A model generated the notes under the pieces. It ran no database searches, had not been told where the DNA came from, and saw nothing but the letters and a program-made list of their open reading frames with translations. Below, piece after piece: positions 7,917 through 14,644 of a stretch of DNA of 16,848 nucleotides. The translations under genes and the position numbers were made by a program. The stretch covers positions 1 to 16,848 of the forward strand of contig JAEZDA010000071.1 of NCBI GenBank assembly GCA_023433345.1, given 5' to 3'. This stretch comes from Bacteroidota bacterium. GTDB lineage: Bacteria; Bacteroidota; Bacteroidia; Chitinophagales; Chitinophagaceae. Numbering within the stretch: the first letter of the stretch is position 1; each line of letters opens with the position of its first letter.

Positions 7917-9446
7917 CTACCGTTTTCTCTTCAACTCAAACACATCTTTTCTCCTGTCTTTTAGGTTTCGCACGCTTCCAAATTTATTTAGCTCCTTTAG
8001 TAGATTAATGTCAACGTCTGCAATCAAGATCATTTCTGAATTAGGGGTCGCCTCAGCCTTAATTCCATTTGAAGGGAAAGAAAAATCGCAAGGTGTGAGT
8101 ACCATTGATTGGGCAAACTGAATATCCATATTATGCACATTAGGCAAATTGCCTACACTGCCTGCAATAGCCACATAGCATTCGTTTTCAATTGCCCTGG
8201 CTTGTGCGCAATGTCTTACCCTTGAATATCCATTTTGCGTGTCTGTTAAGAAGGGAACAAACAAAATATCCATGCCCTCATCGGCAAGAAGCCGGCTCAG
8301 CTCAGGAAATTCTGAATCATAGCATATTAATATTCCAATTTTGCCGCAATCTGTATCGAATGTTTTTATTTCGTTTCCACCCTGCATACCCCAAACTCTT
8401 GCTTCGTCTGGTGTGATGTGAATTTTTTCGTATCGTTCTACCGTCCCGTCCCGTTTACAGAGGTATCCCACATTATAGAGCGTTCCGTCAACCAATTCCG
8501 GCATACTGCCTGCAATGATGTTAATATTGTAGGAGATAGAGAAGTTGGAAAATTTTTGAACGATCTCGTTCGTATGTTTTGCCAATTCCCGTATGGCTTC
8601 TGCTTCACTTAAATGATTGTATCGCGCCATTAAAGGAGCATTGAAAAATTCCGGAAACAAAGCAAAGTCAGCCCGATAGCCTGATACCGTATCTACAAAG
8701 TACTCCACCTGCTGAAGCAATGAATCCACATCTCCGTATGGCCTCATCTGCCATTGTACTAACCCCAGCCGAACTACTGTTTTCTTAACTGCCAGATCTT
8801 TACCTGGCTTTTCGTAATAGATATTATCCCATTCCAGCAATACCGCAAATTCCTGCGAGGCCTTATCTCCTTCAAGGTATCCGTGTAGGATGCGTGTGGG
8901 ACGAAAGTCATTTGAAATTTGAAAATTCAGAACAGGATCGTGGATCTCCTTTCTTTTCACTTTGTCGATGTATTCTTTAGGTGTAAGCTCTTTTGAATAC
9001 TTGTGATAGTTCGGAATTCTTCCGCCAAAGGCGATGCCTTTAAGGTTCAATTTTTCGCACAGTTCTTTTCGATAATCGTAAAGCCTTCTCCCAAGCCTCA
9101 TCCCCCTGTATTCGGGTTTGATGAAAACGTCGATGCCATACAATACGTCACCATCGTAGGTGTGCGAATCAAAGGAATAGTCTGCCGTTATCTGTTTGTA
9201 GGAATGATTGTCCTCGTAGTTGGAATAGTCCACAATAATAGACAAGGCGCAGCCGGCAATTTGCCCATTCACTTTTATTACAACCTGTCCTTCAGGAAAC
9301 TTTCTCAACAAGGCCGCAATATGGTGTTCTTTCCAGTATGCATTTGGCATTGTTATGTAGGCAGATTGCATAACATCTTTGATCTCCAAATAATCTTCCA
9401 GTTGAAGATTCATTAGTTCAATTCTGTCTATATCTTCAATTTTCAT
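7917..9446 (-). CDS. Fused GNAT acetyltransferase / carbon-nitrogen hydrolase (nitrilase superfamily)
   Basis: A 509-residue cytoplasmic two-domain protein. The N-terminal domain (about residues 10-165) is a GNAT acetyltransferase: the acetyl-CoA binding loop is visible as IKPEYRGMRLGRRLY (109-123), after the strand GIDVF. The C-terminal domain (about 225-500) is a carbon-nitrogen hydrolase with the full catalytic triad: Glu266 in LFPEFF, Lys341 in YEKIHI and Cys375 in ILICYDSEFPE. Such fusions form a recognised family in Bacteroidota and other phyla, but substrates are not established. Coupled amide hydrolysis and N-acetylation of a small amine or amidated metabolite is a reasonable guess. 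It is convergent with rlmB and probably monocistronic. The ATG at 9444-9446 fits the domain start. Identity of both domains is firm. Confidence 0.92.
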   Translation of the reverse strand: MKIEDIDRIELMNLQLEDYLEIKDVMQSAYITMPNAYWKEHHIAALLRKFPEGQVVIKVNGQIAGCALSIIVDYSNYEDNHSYKQITADYSFDSHTYDGDVLYGIDVFIKPEYRGMRLGRRLYDYRKELCEKLNLKGIAFGGRIPNYHKYSKELTPKEYIDKVKRKEIHDPVLNFQISNDFRPTRILHGYLEGDKASQEFAVLLEWDNIYYEKPGKDLAVKKTVVRLGLVQWQMRPYGDVDSLLQQVEYFVDTVSGYRADFALFPEFFNAPLMARYNHLSEAEAIRELAKHTNEIVQKFSNFSISYNINIIAGSMPELVDGTLYNVGYLCKRDGTVERYEKIHITPDEARVWGMQGGNEIKTFDTDCGKIGILICYDSEFPELSRLLADEGMDILFVPFLTDTQNGYSRVRHCAQARAIENECYVAIAGSVGNLPNVHNMDIQFAQSMVLTPCDFSFPSNGIKAEATPNSEMILIADVDINLLKELNKFGSVRNLKDRRKDVFELKRKR

Positions 9447-9723
9447 ATATCGTTTTAAATGTTAGCTTACGATAGCAGTGGGAGTGAAATTTCCTCCGTA
9501 GACCCGGCTACAAAGGTGCCTTCTTTTTCCGTTTTTCAACCCTTCTCTTTTCAGCAATGAGGTTTAAATTTCGTATCAGACCTTAGCTGGCATCTCTCCC
9601 GGCTTCCTTGTAATTTTATTTTTGCCACGATTTCTTGCCCGAAGAAAGTGAAATAGTTATATTTAAGGAGAAGCACGCAAAAGATCGAACCGGATAAATA
9701 ATACTTGCAAATCATTCTCCAAG
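9447..9723. other. Divergent intergenic region without recognised content
   Basis: 277 bp between the divergent GNAT-nitrilase and HTH genes. It should contain both promoters, but no exact TAnnTTTG match or clear operator was found. Neither strand has a convincing gene. Confidence 0.5.
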
Positions 9724-10731
9724 ATGGACAACACGGCAGCACAGCTACGCTTTTTTCAGCTCGTCAAGGCCAAACTTCCCGGCCACCTTTCGCTTGTAGA
9801 CGAAGTGGCGGAACTCCTGAACATAAGTAATGACAGTGCTTACCGGCGCATTCGAGGCGAAAAGGAAATGGGCTTTGGTGAGATTGCAATTCTATCGGAA
9901 AAATTCAAAGTATCAGTCGACCAGGTGTTAGGCCTGCAAAGCGATGCTTTCATCTTTTCGGGAAAAATCAATAATGGGGAGGCAGAACCATTCAGCCAGT
10001 ATATGGATGACCTCGAAAGGAACTTCGCTTACTTCAACAGTTTTACAGATAAGAAGATGAGCACCCTCGTGAAAGACATTCCTCCCTATGTGCACTTTCA
10101 AATACCTGAACTGGCCGCCTTCAAGTTTTTCTTCTGGAGCAAATCAATTTTGCACGATGAAAATTTGAAAGGGGTGAAATTTCGTGCTGCTGACAGTCGC
10201 TATGAAAAATATATAGAGCAGGGCGAGCGCATCTTTAATTATTATCTCAATATTCCAAACACTGAGATCTGGAATGTAGATAGTATTAACAGCACACTTC
10301 GTCAGATCAACTTTTATTATGAAGCGGGTTCCTTTGCTGATGAAAAGGAGATCACTAATTTATACGACTGCGTGGAGGCGCTGGTAAATCACATAGAGTT
10401 GCAGGCAGAGCATGGTGTGAAATTTCAGCACGGTAAAAAATCTAACAGTTCCTCTGCTGAATTCAGGATGTTCAACAATGAGCTCATACTCGGTGACAAT
10501 ACTAACCTTGTGGAGCTCGGCGGACAGCAACTCACTTTTCTTAATCATAGTGTATTGTATTTTTCCTACACATCCGATGAACGCTTCAACCGCTCTATGT
10601 CGTGGAATCTTGAAAACCTGATAAAAAAATCGACACAGATAAACGTGGTGGGAGAGAAGGAGCGCGCGAGATTTTTCAACCGCTTACGCCAAAAGATCGA
10701 TAATTACAGGGCGGTAGTTCGTAGTCGGTAG
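9724..10731 (+). CDS. HTH-domain transcriptional regulator of unknown target
   Basis: A 335-residue protein. The first 65 residues form a phage-repressor-like helix-turn-helix: LSLVDEVAELLNISNDSAYRRIRGEKEMGFGEIAILSEKFKVSVDQVL. The remaining 270 residues are a helical, aromatic-rich effector region (for example FKFFFWSKSIL near 130 and FYYEAGSFADEKEITNLYDCVEALVNHIE around 200-225) with no enzyme motif that I recognise. Proteins with this layout are common orphan regulators in Bacteroidota. The last codons and the TAG stop (GTA GTT CGT AGT CGG TAG, 10714-10731) are the first units of the GTAGTCG heptamer repeat, so the native C-terminus may have been altered. It is divergent from the GNAT-nitrilase gene. 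No target can be named. Confidence 0.75.
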   Translation: MDNTAAQLRFFQLVKAKLPGHLSLVDEVAELLNISNDSAYRRIRGEKEMGFGEIAILSEKFKVSVDQVLGLQSDAFIFSGKINNGEAEPFSQYMDDLERNFAYFNSFTDKKMSTLVKDIPPYVHFQIPELAAFKFFFWSKSILHDENLKGVKFRAADSRYEKYIEQGERIFNYYLNIPNTEIWNVDSINSTLRQINFYYEAGSFADEKEITNLYDCVEALVNHIELQAEHGVKFQHGKKSNSSSAEFRMFNNELILGDNTNLVELGGQQLTFLNHSVLYFSYTSDERFNRSMSWNLENLIKKSTQINVVGEKERARFFNRLRQKIDNYRAVVRSR

Positions 10732-10837
10732 TCGGTAGTCGGTAGTCAGTAGTCTGTAGTCGGTAGTCTGTACTCGGTAGTCTGTAGTCGGTAGTGCCGA
10801 CGCTTCGGTCGGCATCGGGACTTGCTTTTGCAACGCA
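10714..10837. repeat. GTAGTCG heptamer array and adjoining GCCGAC hairpin
   Basis: About twelve imperfect GTAGTCG units (10714-10795) run directly into the hairpin TGCCGAC-GCTTCG-GTCGGCA (10795-10814). The hairpin could act as a terminator structurally but lacks a following T-run. Its loop sequence matches the small hairpin at 7665-7680, read on the other strand. Confidence 0.8.
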
Positions 10838-11193
10838 AAGAGTAATTCCTAATTCTTAATTCTCAAATCCAACCCATCGTAAATCCTAAATCGTACATCG
10901 TAAATCCTTTGCCTCTTTGCCTTCTTTGCGCCTTTCCGTGAAACTCCTTAGTATCTCAAGATCGCGAAGAGTAATTCCTAATTCTTAATTCGTAATTTTT
11001 AATTCTTAATTCCATAATCGTACATCGTACATCGTAATTCGTAAATGGTAACTCCCTTTGCCTCTTTGCCTTCTTTGCGCCTTTGCGTGCAACCAAAAAG
11101 AATATTTTACCCCAAAGAGTAATTCCTTATCCTTAATTCGTAATTTTTAATTCTTAATTCTTAATTCCATCACGTACATCGTAAATCGTAAAT
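10838..11193. repeat. Composite repeat field (AATTCTT, CGTACAT and CTTTGCC blocks)
   Basis: AGAGTAATTCC starts at 10839, 10968 and 11116, each time followed by AATTCTTAATT-type 7-bp units and then CGTACAT/CGTAAAT units. Between them lie two copies of a CTTTGCCTCTTTGCCTTC...CGTG block (about 10907-10940 and 11056-11090). The field ends only a few bases before the VOC start codon, so any promoter of that gene must lie inside it. No gene is supported. Confidence 0.85.
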
Positions 11194-11197
11194 AAGA

Positions 11198-11683
11198 ATG
11201 TCTTCATACACCATCCCCAACGATACCCGCATCGGGCACGTGCATTTAAAAGTAGCTGACCTGCAACGCTCCCTTGCCTTCTATTGCGACCTGCTCGGCT
11301 TTCAGCTCACTACTATGTATGGAGACCAGGCGGCCTTTGTTTCGGCAGGAGGTTATCATCATCATATAGGCCTGAACACATGGCACAGCAAGGGTTTAAC
11401 ACCCGCGCCTGAAAAAAGCGTGGGGCTTTATCACACCGCTATTCTCTACCCCGAAAGAAAAGACCTCGCTGCAATATTTCTTCGTTTGCGCGAAGCTCGT
11501 TACCCGCTCACCGGTGCAAGTGATCATGGTGTATCAGAAGCCTTATACCTTGACGACCCCGATGGAAACGGCGTGGAATTGTATTGGGATCGCCCAAAAG
11601 ATCTATGGCCGCAAAAACCTGATGGCACCCTCGAAATGTACACCCGGCCACTGGACCTGGAAGGGTTGGTGGGGAGTTTGTAG
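11198..11683 (+). CDS. VOC-family protein (glyoxalase / extradiol dioxygenase-like, CatE type)
   Basis: A 161-residue vicinal-oxygen-chelate protein with two beta-alpha-beta-beta-beta modules. RIGHVHLKVADLQRSLAFYCDLLGF (residues 11-35) is the classical module start. Plausible metal ligands are His in GHVHL, His in LYHTAILYP, and Glu in DPDGNGVELYWDRP. The sequence resembles the N-terminal half of catechol-2,3-dioxygenase CatE-type proteins, and here it is a stand-alone domain, so a homodimer is expected. The actual reaction (dioxygenase, glyoxalase or antibiotic/thiol modification) cannot be told. The gene is isolated between two repeat fields that share a homologous block, and its start follows the repeat almost directly. 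Confidence 0.85.
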   Translation: MSSYTIPNDTRIGHVHLKVADLQRSLAFYCDLLGFQLTTMYGDQAAFVSAGGYHHHIGLNTWHSKGLTPAPEKSVGLYHTAILYPERKDLAAIFLRLREARYPLTGASDHGVSEALYLDDPDGNGVELYWDRPKDLWPQKPDGTLEMYTRPLDLEGLVGSL

Positions 11684-11689
11684 GATGTA

Positions 11690-11822
11690 GGCGGTAGTCG
11701 GTAGTTTGTAGTCGGTAGTCTGTAGTCGCTAGAAGAACCAAATCCAGGATCGCCAAGAGCAATTCTTAATTCTTAATTTTTAATTCTTAATTCCACTGTC
11801 GTAAATCGTAAATCGTAACTCC
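11690..11822. repeat. GTAGTCG heptamers followed by a composite AATTCTT/CGTAAAT block
   Basis: GTAGTCG-type units lie at about 11690-11730. A block at 11748-11822 (GATCGCCAAGAGCAATTC ... CGTAAATCGTAACTCC) is a direct-repeat relative of 10960-11055. The order of sub-repeats matches the field upstream of the VOC gene, so the gene sits between two related repeat units in direct orientation. Confidence 0.85.
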
Positions 11823-11828
11823 ATTGCG

Positions 11829-12563
11829 TTATTTTTCATCCGCAACCACAAATGTTACCGGCTGCCTGCGATAGGCTTTAACGGGAGTATTAAGCTGGAT
11901 GGCGGGTTTCCACTTTGGAGATTTTTGGATCACCCTGCAGGCTTCTTCCTCCATTCCATATCCGTGATTAGTTTCCGCTTCCGTCCAGTTAACCTTGCCG
12001 TTCGCGTCAATAATGAATTTTACGATCACGCTGTATTGCCCTGCCGGCGCGCCATTTCTTATCGGCACGTGGGAGTTTAGAGCGCGGCCAAGATATTCCT
12101 TCCACGTTCGGTTGTTTTCGCCAAGTTCTGCCTCGCGGGTGTATATATACTTTTTGATTACTGCACCCTTTGCGTTATAGCCAACCGCGCCATTCTCTTT
12201 TGAGAAGGTGGCCCGTAGCTTACCGTCGGCATAATAATGAATCCCTTTTATCGGTTCTCCCTCATCATCAAAGGTCATTGAATCTGCAAGCTGTCCAGAC
12301 TCATAATATTCCAGGTATAAGCCTTCTGTGTTATCAAATTCTTCCGTTGAATAATGTTGCACGGTTTTTACCTGACGCGATTTATTCCAGGAGATGACCT
12401 TTTTATAGTTTGAATCCGTTTTAAAATATTCAGCTAAGAATACCGCATCGGCAGGAGAGGATTTGTCGAAGGTTAGTGAAAAATATTCTTCCTTTATTTT
12501 TTCCTGCGCATTGAGGTATTCAGGCACCAGGAAAATGAAAAAGATCAGGATTAACAGGCGCAT
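11829..12563 (-). CDS. Secreted MORN-repeat protein with TonB C-terminal domain
   Basis: A 244-residue exported protein. The signal peptide is MRLLILIFFIFLVPEYLNAQ (cleavage expected near residue 20). The middle part (about 75-140) has MORN_2/YwqK-type units: GLYLEYYESGQLADSMTF, GIHYYADGKLRATF and a partial third. The C-terminal 75 residues are a TonB C-terminal fold: YSVIVKFIIDANGKVNWTEAE, MEEEACRVIQKSPKWKPAIQ and YRRQPVTFVV. Because it has a cleavable signal rather than an N-terminal anchor, it is probably a periplasmic or envelope protein rather than a canonical TonB energy transducer. The combination is common in Bacteroidota and of unknown role. It stands alone, with repeats on both sides. 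Confidence 0.8.
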   Translation of the reverse strand: MRLLILIFFIFLVPEYLNAQEKIKEEYFSLTFDKSSPADAVFLAEYFKTDSNYKKVISWNKSRQVKTVQHYSTEEFDNTEGLYLEYYESGQLADSMTFDDEGEPIKGIHYYADGKLRATFSKENGAVGYNAKGAVIKKYIYTREAELGENNRTWKEYLGRALNSHVPIRNGAPAGQYSVIVKFIIDANGKVNWTEAETNHGYGMEEEACRVIQKSPKWKPAIQLNTPVKAYRRQPVTFVVADEK

Positions 12564-13010
12564 AGTTTTTAGGGTTTTAGTTTTGGGCTGTGTGTTAGCA
12601 TCTAAAGATAATAAAGCATCCTGATTGTTTAATTATTATGCGGACATCTGCGGAGCCTTTTTATTCGCGGTAATCAGCGGAGTATTTTAATCTGCGACCA
12701 TCAGCGGGAAATGTATTTTGGTTTTTCCCGCAGACTTTCGCTGATTGATTCGCTGGTTGCCGCAAATTGTTTACCCGATCAGCGCCCATCAGCGGTGTAT
12801 TTAATCCGCGCACATCTGCGGGAAATCTATTTGTTCTTCCCGCAGACTTCCGCCGATTGATTCGCTGATTGTTTACCCGATCAGCGTTCATCAGCGGTGT
12901 ATTTAATCCGCGCACATCAGCGGGAAATGTATTTTGGTTTTCCCGCAGATATCTGGTGATTGCCTCACGGAGTACGCTGCGCTGAATTTCTGTATTATTA
13001 CATATTGGCA
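12564..13010. repeat. Three-copy hairpin repeat block (CATCAGCGG / GCGGGAAA type)
   Basis: Three diverged copies of a roughly 100-115 bp unit. Each contains an inverted repeat GCGGGAAA ... TTTCCCGC, at 12704-12731, 12818-12843 (7-bp arms) and 12920-12946. The spacing is 114 and 102 bp. Units also share ATCAGCGGTGTATTTAATCC and GATTGATTCGCTG. A 116-codon frame across the block reads the repeat as NTFPADVRGLNTPLM copies and is an artefact. The 90 bp next to the MORN/TonB gene hold nothing recognisable. Confidence 0.85.
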
Positions 13011-13421
13011 CTAAAACCCAGCATAATCGCGCACGGATCGTATGGTCGCGCGCCCGCCTTTTTGTAGAAACATCACCTCATATTTTGAACTCAGCGGATT
13101 AATCAGGTCGTTGTAATGGCTTGCAAACCCTACCTTCTCCCCGCCGCTATAGAGATCTGCTTTGATATTGACATCGTGGGCATTTAACTTGACATGCTTC
13201 AATTTCAGGGCAAAGGTTTTTTGCGTGTGAGGTGCAATCTTGTATTCTTTTTGCGGACGGCTACCGTTCACAGATATCAGCACACTATCTACCATCATGT
13301 TTGATTCGTTTACGATTTTCATTTCCGAGCTTGCAAATATCCTGCAGCCGGAGAAGAACGTCATCGCAATTGTACATGTGAGTGCTACAATGAAAAAATG
13401 TTTAAGGTGCGGGTATTTCAT
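13011..13421 (-). CDS. Small lipoprotein of unknown function
   Basis: Starting at the ATG at 13419-13421, the product is 136 residues: MKYPHLKHFFIVALTCTIAMTFFSGC, a signal peptide with a lipobox Cys at about residue 25-26. A beta-rich domain follows (IVNESNMMVDSVLISVNG, HTQKTFALKLKHVKL, VNIKADLYSGGEKVGFASHYNDL). The frame extends 19 codons further upstream, but those residues are polar and would bury the signal peptide, so the internal ATG is preferred. It lies 66 bp downstream of the HTH-like gene on the same strand and may be co-transcribed. I do not recognise the family. Confidence 0.6.
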   Translation of the reverse strand: MKYPHLKHFFIVALTCTIAMTFFSGCRIFASSEMKIVNESNMMVDSVLISVNGSRPQKEYKIAPHTQKTFALKLKHVKLNAHDVNIKADLYSGGEKVGFASHYNDLINPLSSKYEVMFLQKGGRATIRSVRDYAGF

Positions 13422-13487
13422 GTTTTGTAATTTTAATGTAGACAAGCTTTTTTGTGAAGTGATGGCTACCAGAGGCAATTCATTTAC

Positions 13488-13955
13488 TTATATTGATATT
13501 TCATCCTGGTCTGCCCTGAGATCGCGGTTAAGTTCGAAGCTCAGAAAGTAATAAAAGAATGCTGCTTTAATTACTACCGGCAATGGGAGCTTTTTGGAAA
13601 AGTATTTTGAAAGCTGTTCTTTGTCAAGAGCCATCTGGCGTACCAGGTCGCCCCGGTGAATGCCGAATTCCTTCATCTTGTCTTCCACCCATTCAATCGA
13701 AATATCATCAACATCCAGGGAATAAACAACCGGCTTGATCTTGAAAGTACCGTGACCTTTAAGAACTGTGTTTGCACGAGAATACAGTTGCTTATTAGTA
13801 AGAATATACCCGTTCACCAATCTTTTTTGTGCGACTATAACCGTGTCATGGTCAGGGAATTCCAGCTCAATTCCTGCTTTTTTGTATGCAGCGATTGATC
13901 TTTTTATCTCATTGTTTTTGTTATGGTCGCACACTGGTTTATTTTTTTTAGACAA
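13488..13955 (-). CDS. Hypothetical protein, possible DNA-binding (HTH-like) C-terminal region
   Basis: A 155-residue soluble protein that I do not recognise. The N-terminal 25 residues are charged (MSKKNKPVCDHNKNNEIKRS). A beta-rich middle follows (IELEFPDHDTVIVAQKRLVNGYIL, LKGHGTFKIKPVVYSLDVDDISIEWVEDKM). The C-terminal 55 residues (GIHRGDLVRQMALDKEQLSKYFSKKLPLPVVIKAAFFYYFLSFEL) have the spacing of an XRE-type helix-turn-helix, but I cannot confirm it. It is divergent from the small gene at 14024 with a 68-bp gap, an arrangement compatible with local regulation. Confidence 0.6.
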   Translation of the reverse strand: MSKKNKPVCDHNKNNEIKRSIAAYKKAGIELEFPDHDTVIVAQKRLVNGYILTNKQLYSRANTVLKGHGTFKIKPVVYSLDVDDISIEWVEDKMKEFGIHRGDLVRQMALDKEQLSKYFSKKLPLPVVIKAAFFYYFLSFELNRDLRADQDEISI

Positions 13956-13997
13956 ACTAACGGCTTTATTTCATTAAAAGGAAACATTGTAAAATCA

Positions 13998-14005
13998 TAC
14001 CTTTA
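13998..14005 (+). promoter_or_regulatory. Probable -7 element for the gene at 14024
   Basis: TACCTTTA (TAnnTTTG with one mismatch) ends 18 bp before the ATG, the same geometry as at metK. Confidence 0.4.
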
Positions 14006-14023
14006 TTACGCAGCCCTTAACAC

Positions 14024-14227
14024 ATGAAACAGCTAACAGAATACCTTGAAATGACCGGACGAACTATGCAGGAGTTGTTCGGAGGCTTCATGATGGTTGG
14101 TCCTCAGTTTCTCGAAGAACTAATTCAGGAAGCGCTAAAGGAAAACAAAAAGGTCGTTTGGATTGATGAAAACCTTGAGACCGGTCAGGGACATTATGAG
14201 TTATACGACATGGGTTTGGCCAGGTGA
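14024..14227 (+). CDS. Small acidic protein of unknown function
   Basis: A 67-residue soluble acidic protein: MKQLTEYLEMTGRTMQELFGGFMM, then an amphipathic helix FLEELIQEALKENKKVVWIDEN and a short tail ending DMGLAR. No signal peptide, membrane segment or known motif. It has a promoter-like element 18 bp upstream. The divergent partner may be a DNA-binding protein, so an antitoxin or modulator role could be imagined, but nothing in the sequence shows it. Confidence 0.5.
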   Translation: MKQLTEYLEMTGRTMQELFGGFMMVGPQFLEELIQEALKENKKVVWIDENLETGQGHYELYDMGLAR

Positions 14228-14436
14228 TCGACCTCCTCATGTTGCCATTGCGCAAACACAGCCAGTTGTCTCACCAGCATCCGCGACCGCGAAATCACTG
14301 GCGAGCCCAGGGTCATTTCATTCATACATTCGGTATGTATCAATCCGGGTACATTTGCTGCCTTTGGCGGGTTCCACAATACCCTGAATGCAGTATTTAG
14401 CGGAAGGTGCGCGAGATGGAAGGTGAAGAAGGGCAT
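14194..14436 (-). pseudogene. Probable 3'-truncated gene remnant
   Basis: From an ATG at 14434-14436 the minus strand reads MPFFTFHLAHLPLNTAFRVL, then a PPKAANVPGLIHTECMNEM segment, and finally LGSPVISRSRMLVRQLAVFAQWQ. The composition and pattern look like a genuine protein start. VPGL plus LAVFAxW is reminiscent of dimeric alpha-beta-barrel monooxygenase-like proteins, which are much longer. After about 14228 the frame runs antisense through the end of the small gene at 14024 and stops at once, so the true 3' part appears lost. The upstream end abuts the inverted-repeat element at 14454. A short intact gene is the alternative. Confidence 0.35.
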
Positions 14437-14453
14437 GGGGAGAATAACATTCG

Positions 14454-14628
14454 AGGCTTTGTGCAATTGGGGAATTGACCAACTGTCGGCCCGGAATTGA
14501 AGCTAAATTTATCGCTAAGAGCCGAAGTTATGAACTAATTCCTAGCAGAATTACGTCCGCCGAAACCAAAGTTTGGATATGCACTGCTGATGATTGCTAC
14601 AATGTCATGCCCCAATTGCACAAAACCT
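14454..14628. repeat. 175-bp element bounded by 19-bp inverted repeats (attC-like candidate)
   Basis: AGGCTTTGTGCAATTGGGG at 14454-14472 and CCCCAATTGCACAAAACCT at 14610-14628 are inverted repeats with one mismatch in 19 bp. The 137 bp between them contain no gene. The right arm lies 16 bp after the stop codon of the PLD-like gene (minus strand), so in the transcribed direction the element follows that gene. A similar arm follows thsB at 15943-15958. It could be an integron-type recombination site, another cassette boundary, or a small non-autonomous element. Confidence 0.6.
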
Positions 14629-14644
14629 TTTGCTGGCTATAGTT

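Noticed and set aside
9551..9742. 63-codon minus-strand frame in the divergent promoter region
   Set aside because: It overlaps the start of the HTH gene, has low-complexity composition and no recognisable start context or motif.
10795..10814. Terminator for the HTH regulator gene
   Set aside because: The stem is strong but no T-run follows, and the same hairpin type recurs elsewhere as a repeat, so a dedicated terminator is not supported.
12661..13011. 116-codon minus-strand frame with repeated NTFPADVRGLNTPLM
   Set aside because: It reads the three-copy hairpin repeat block; the protein repeat is a by-product of the DNA repeat.
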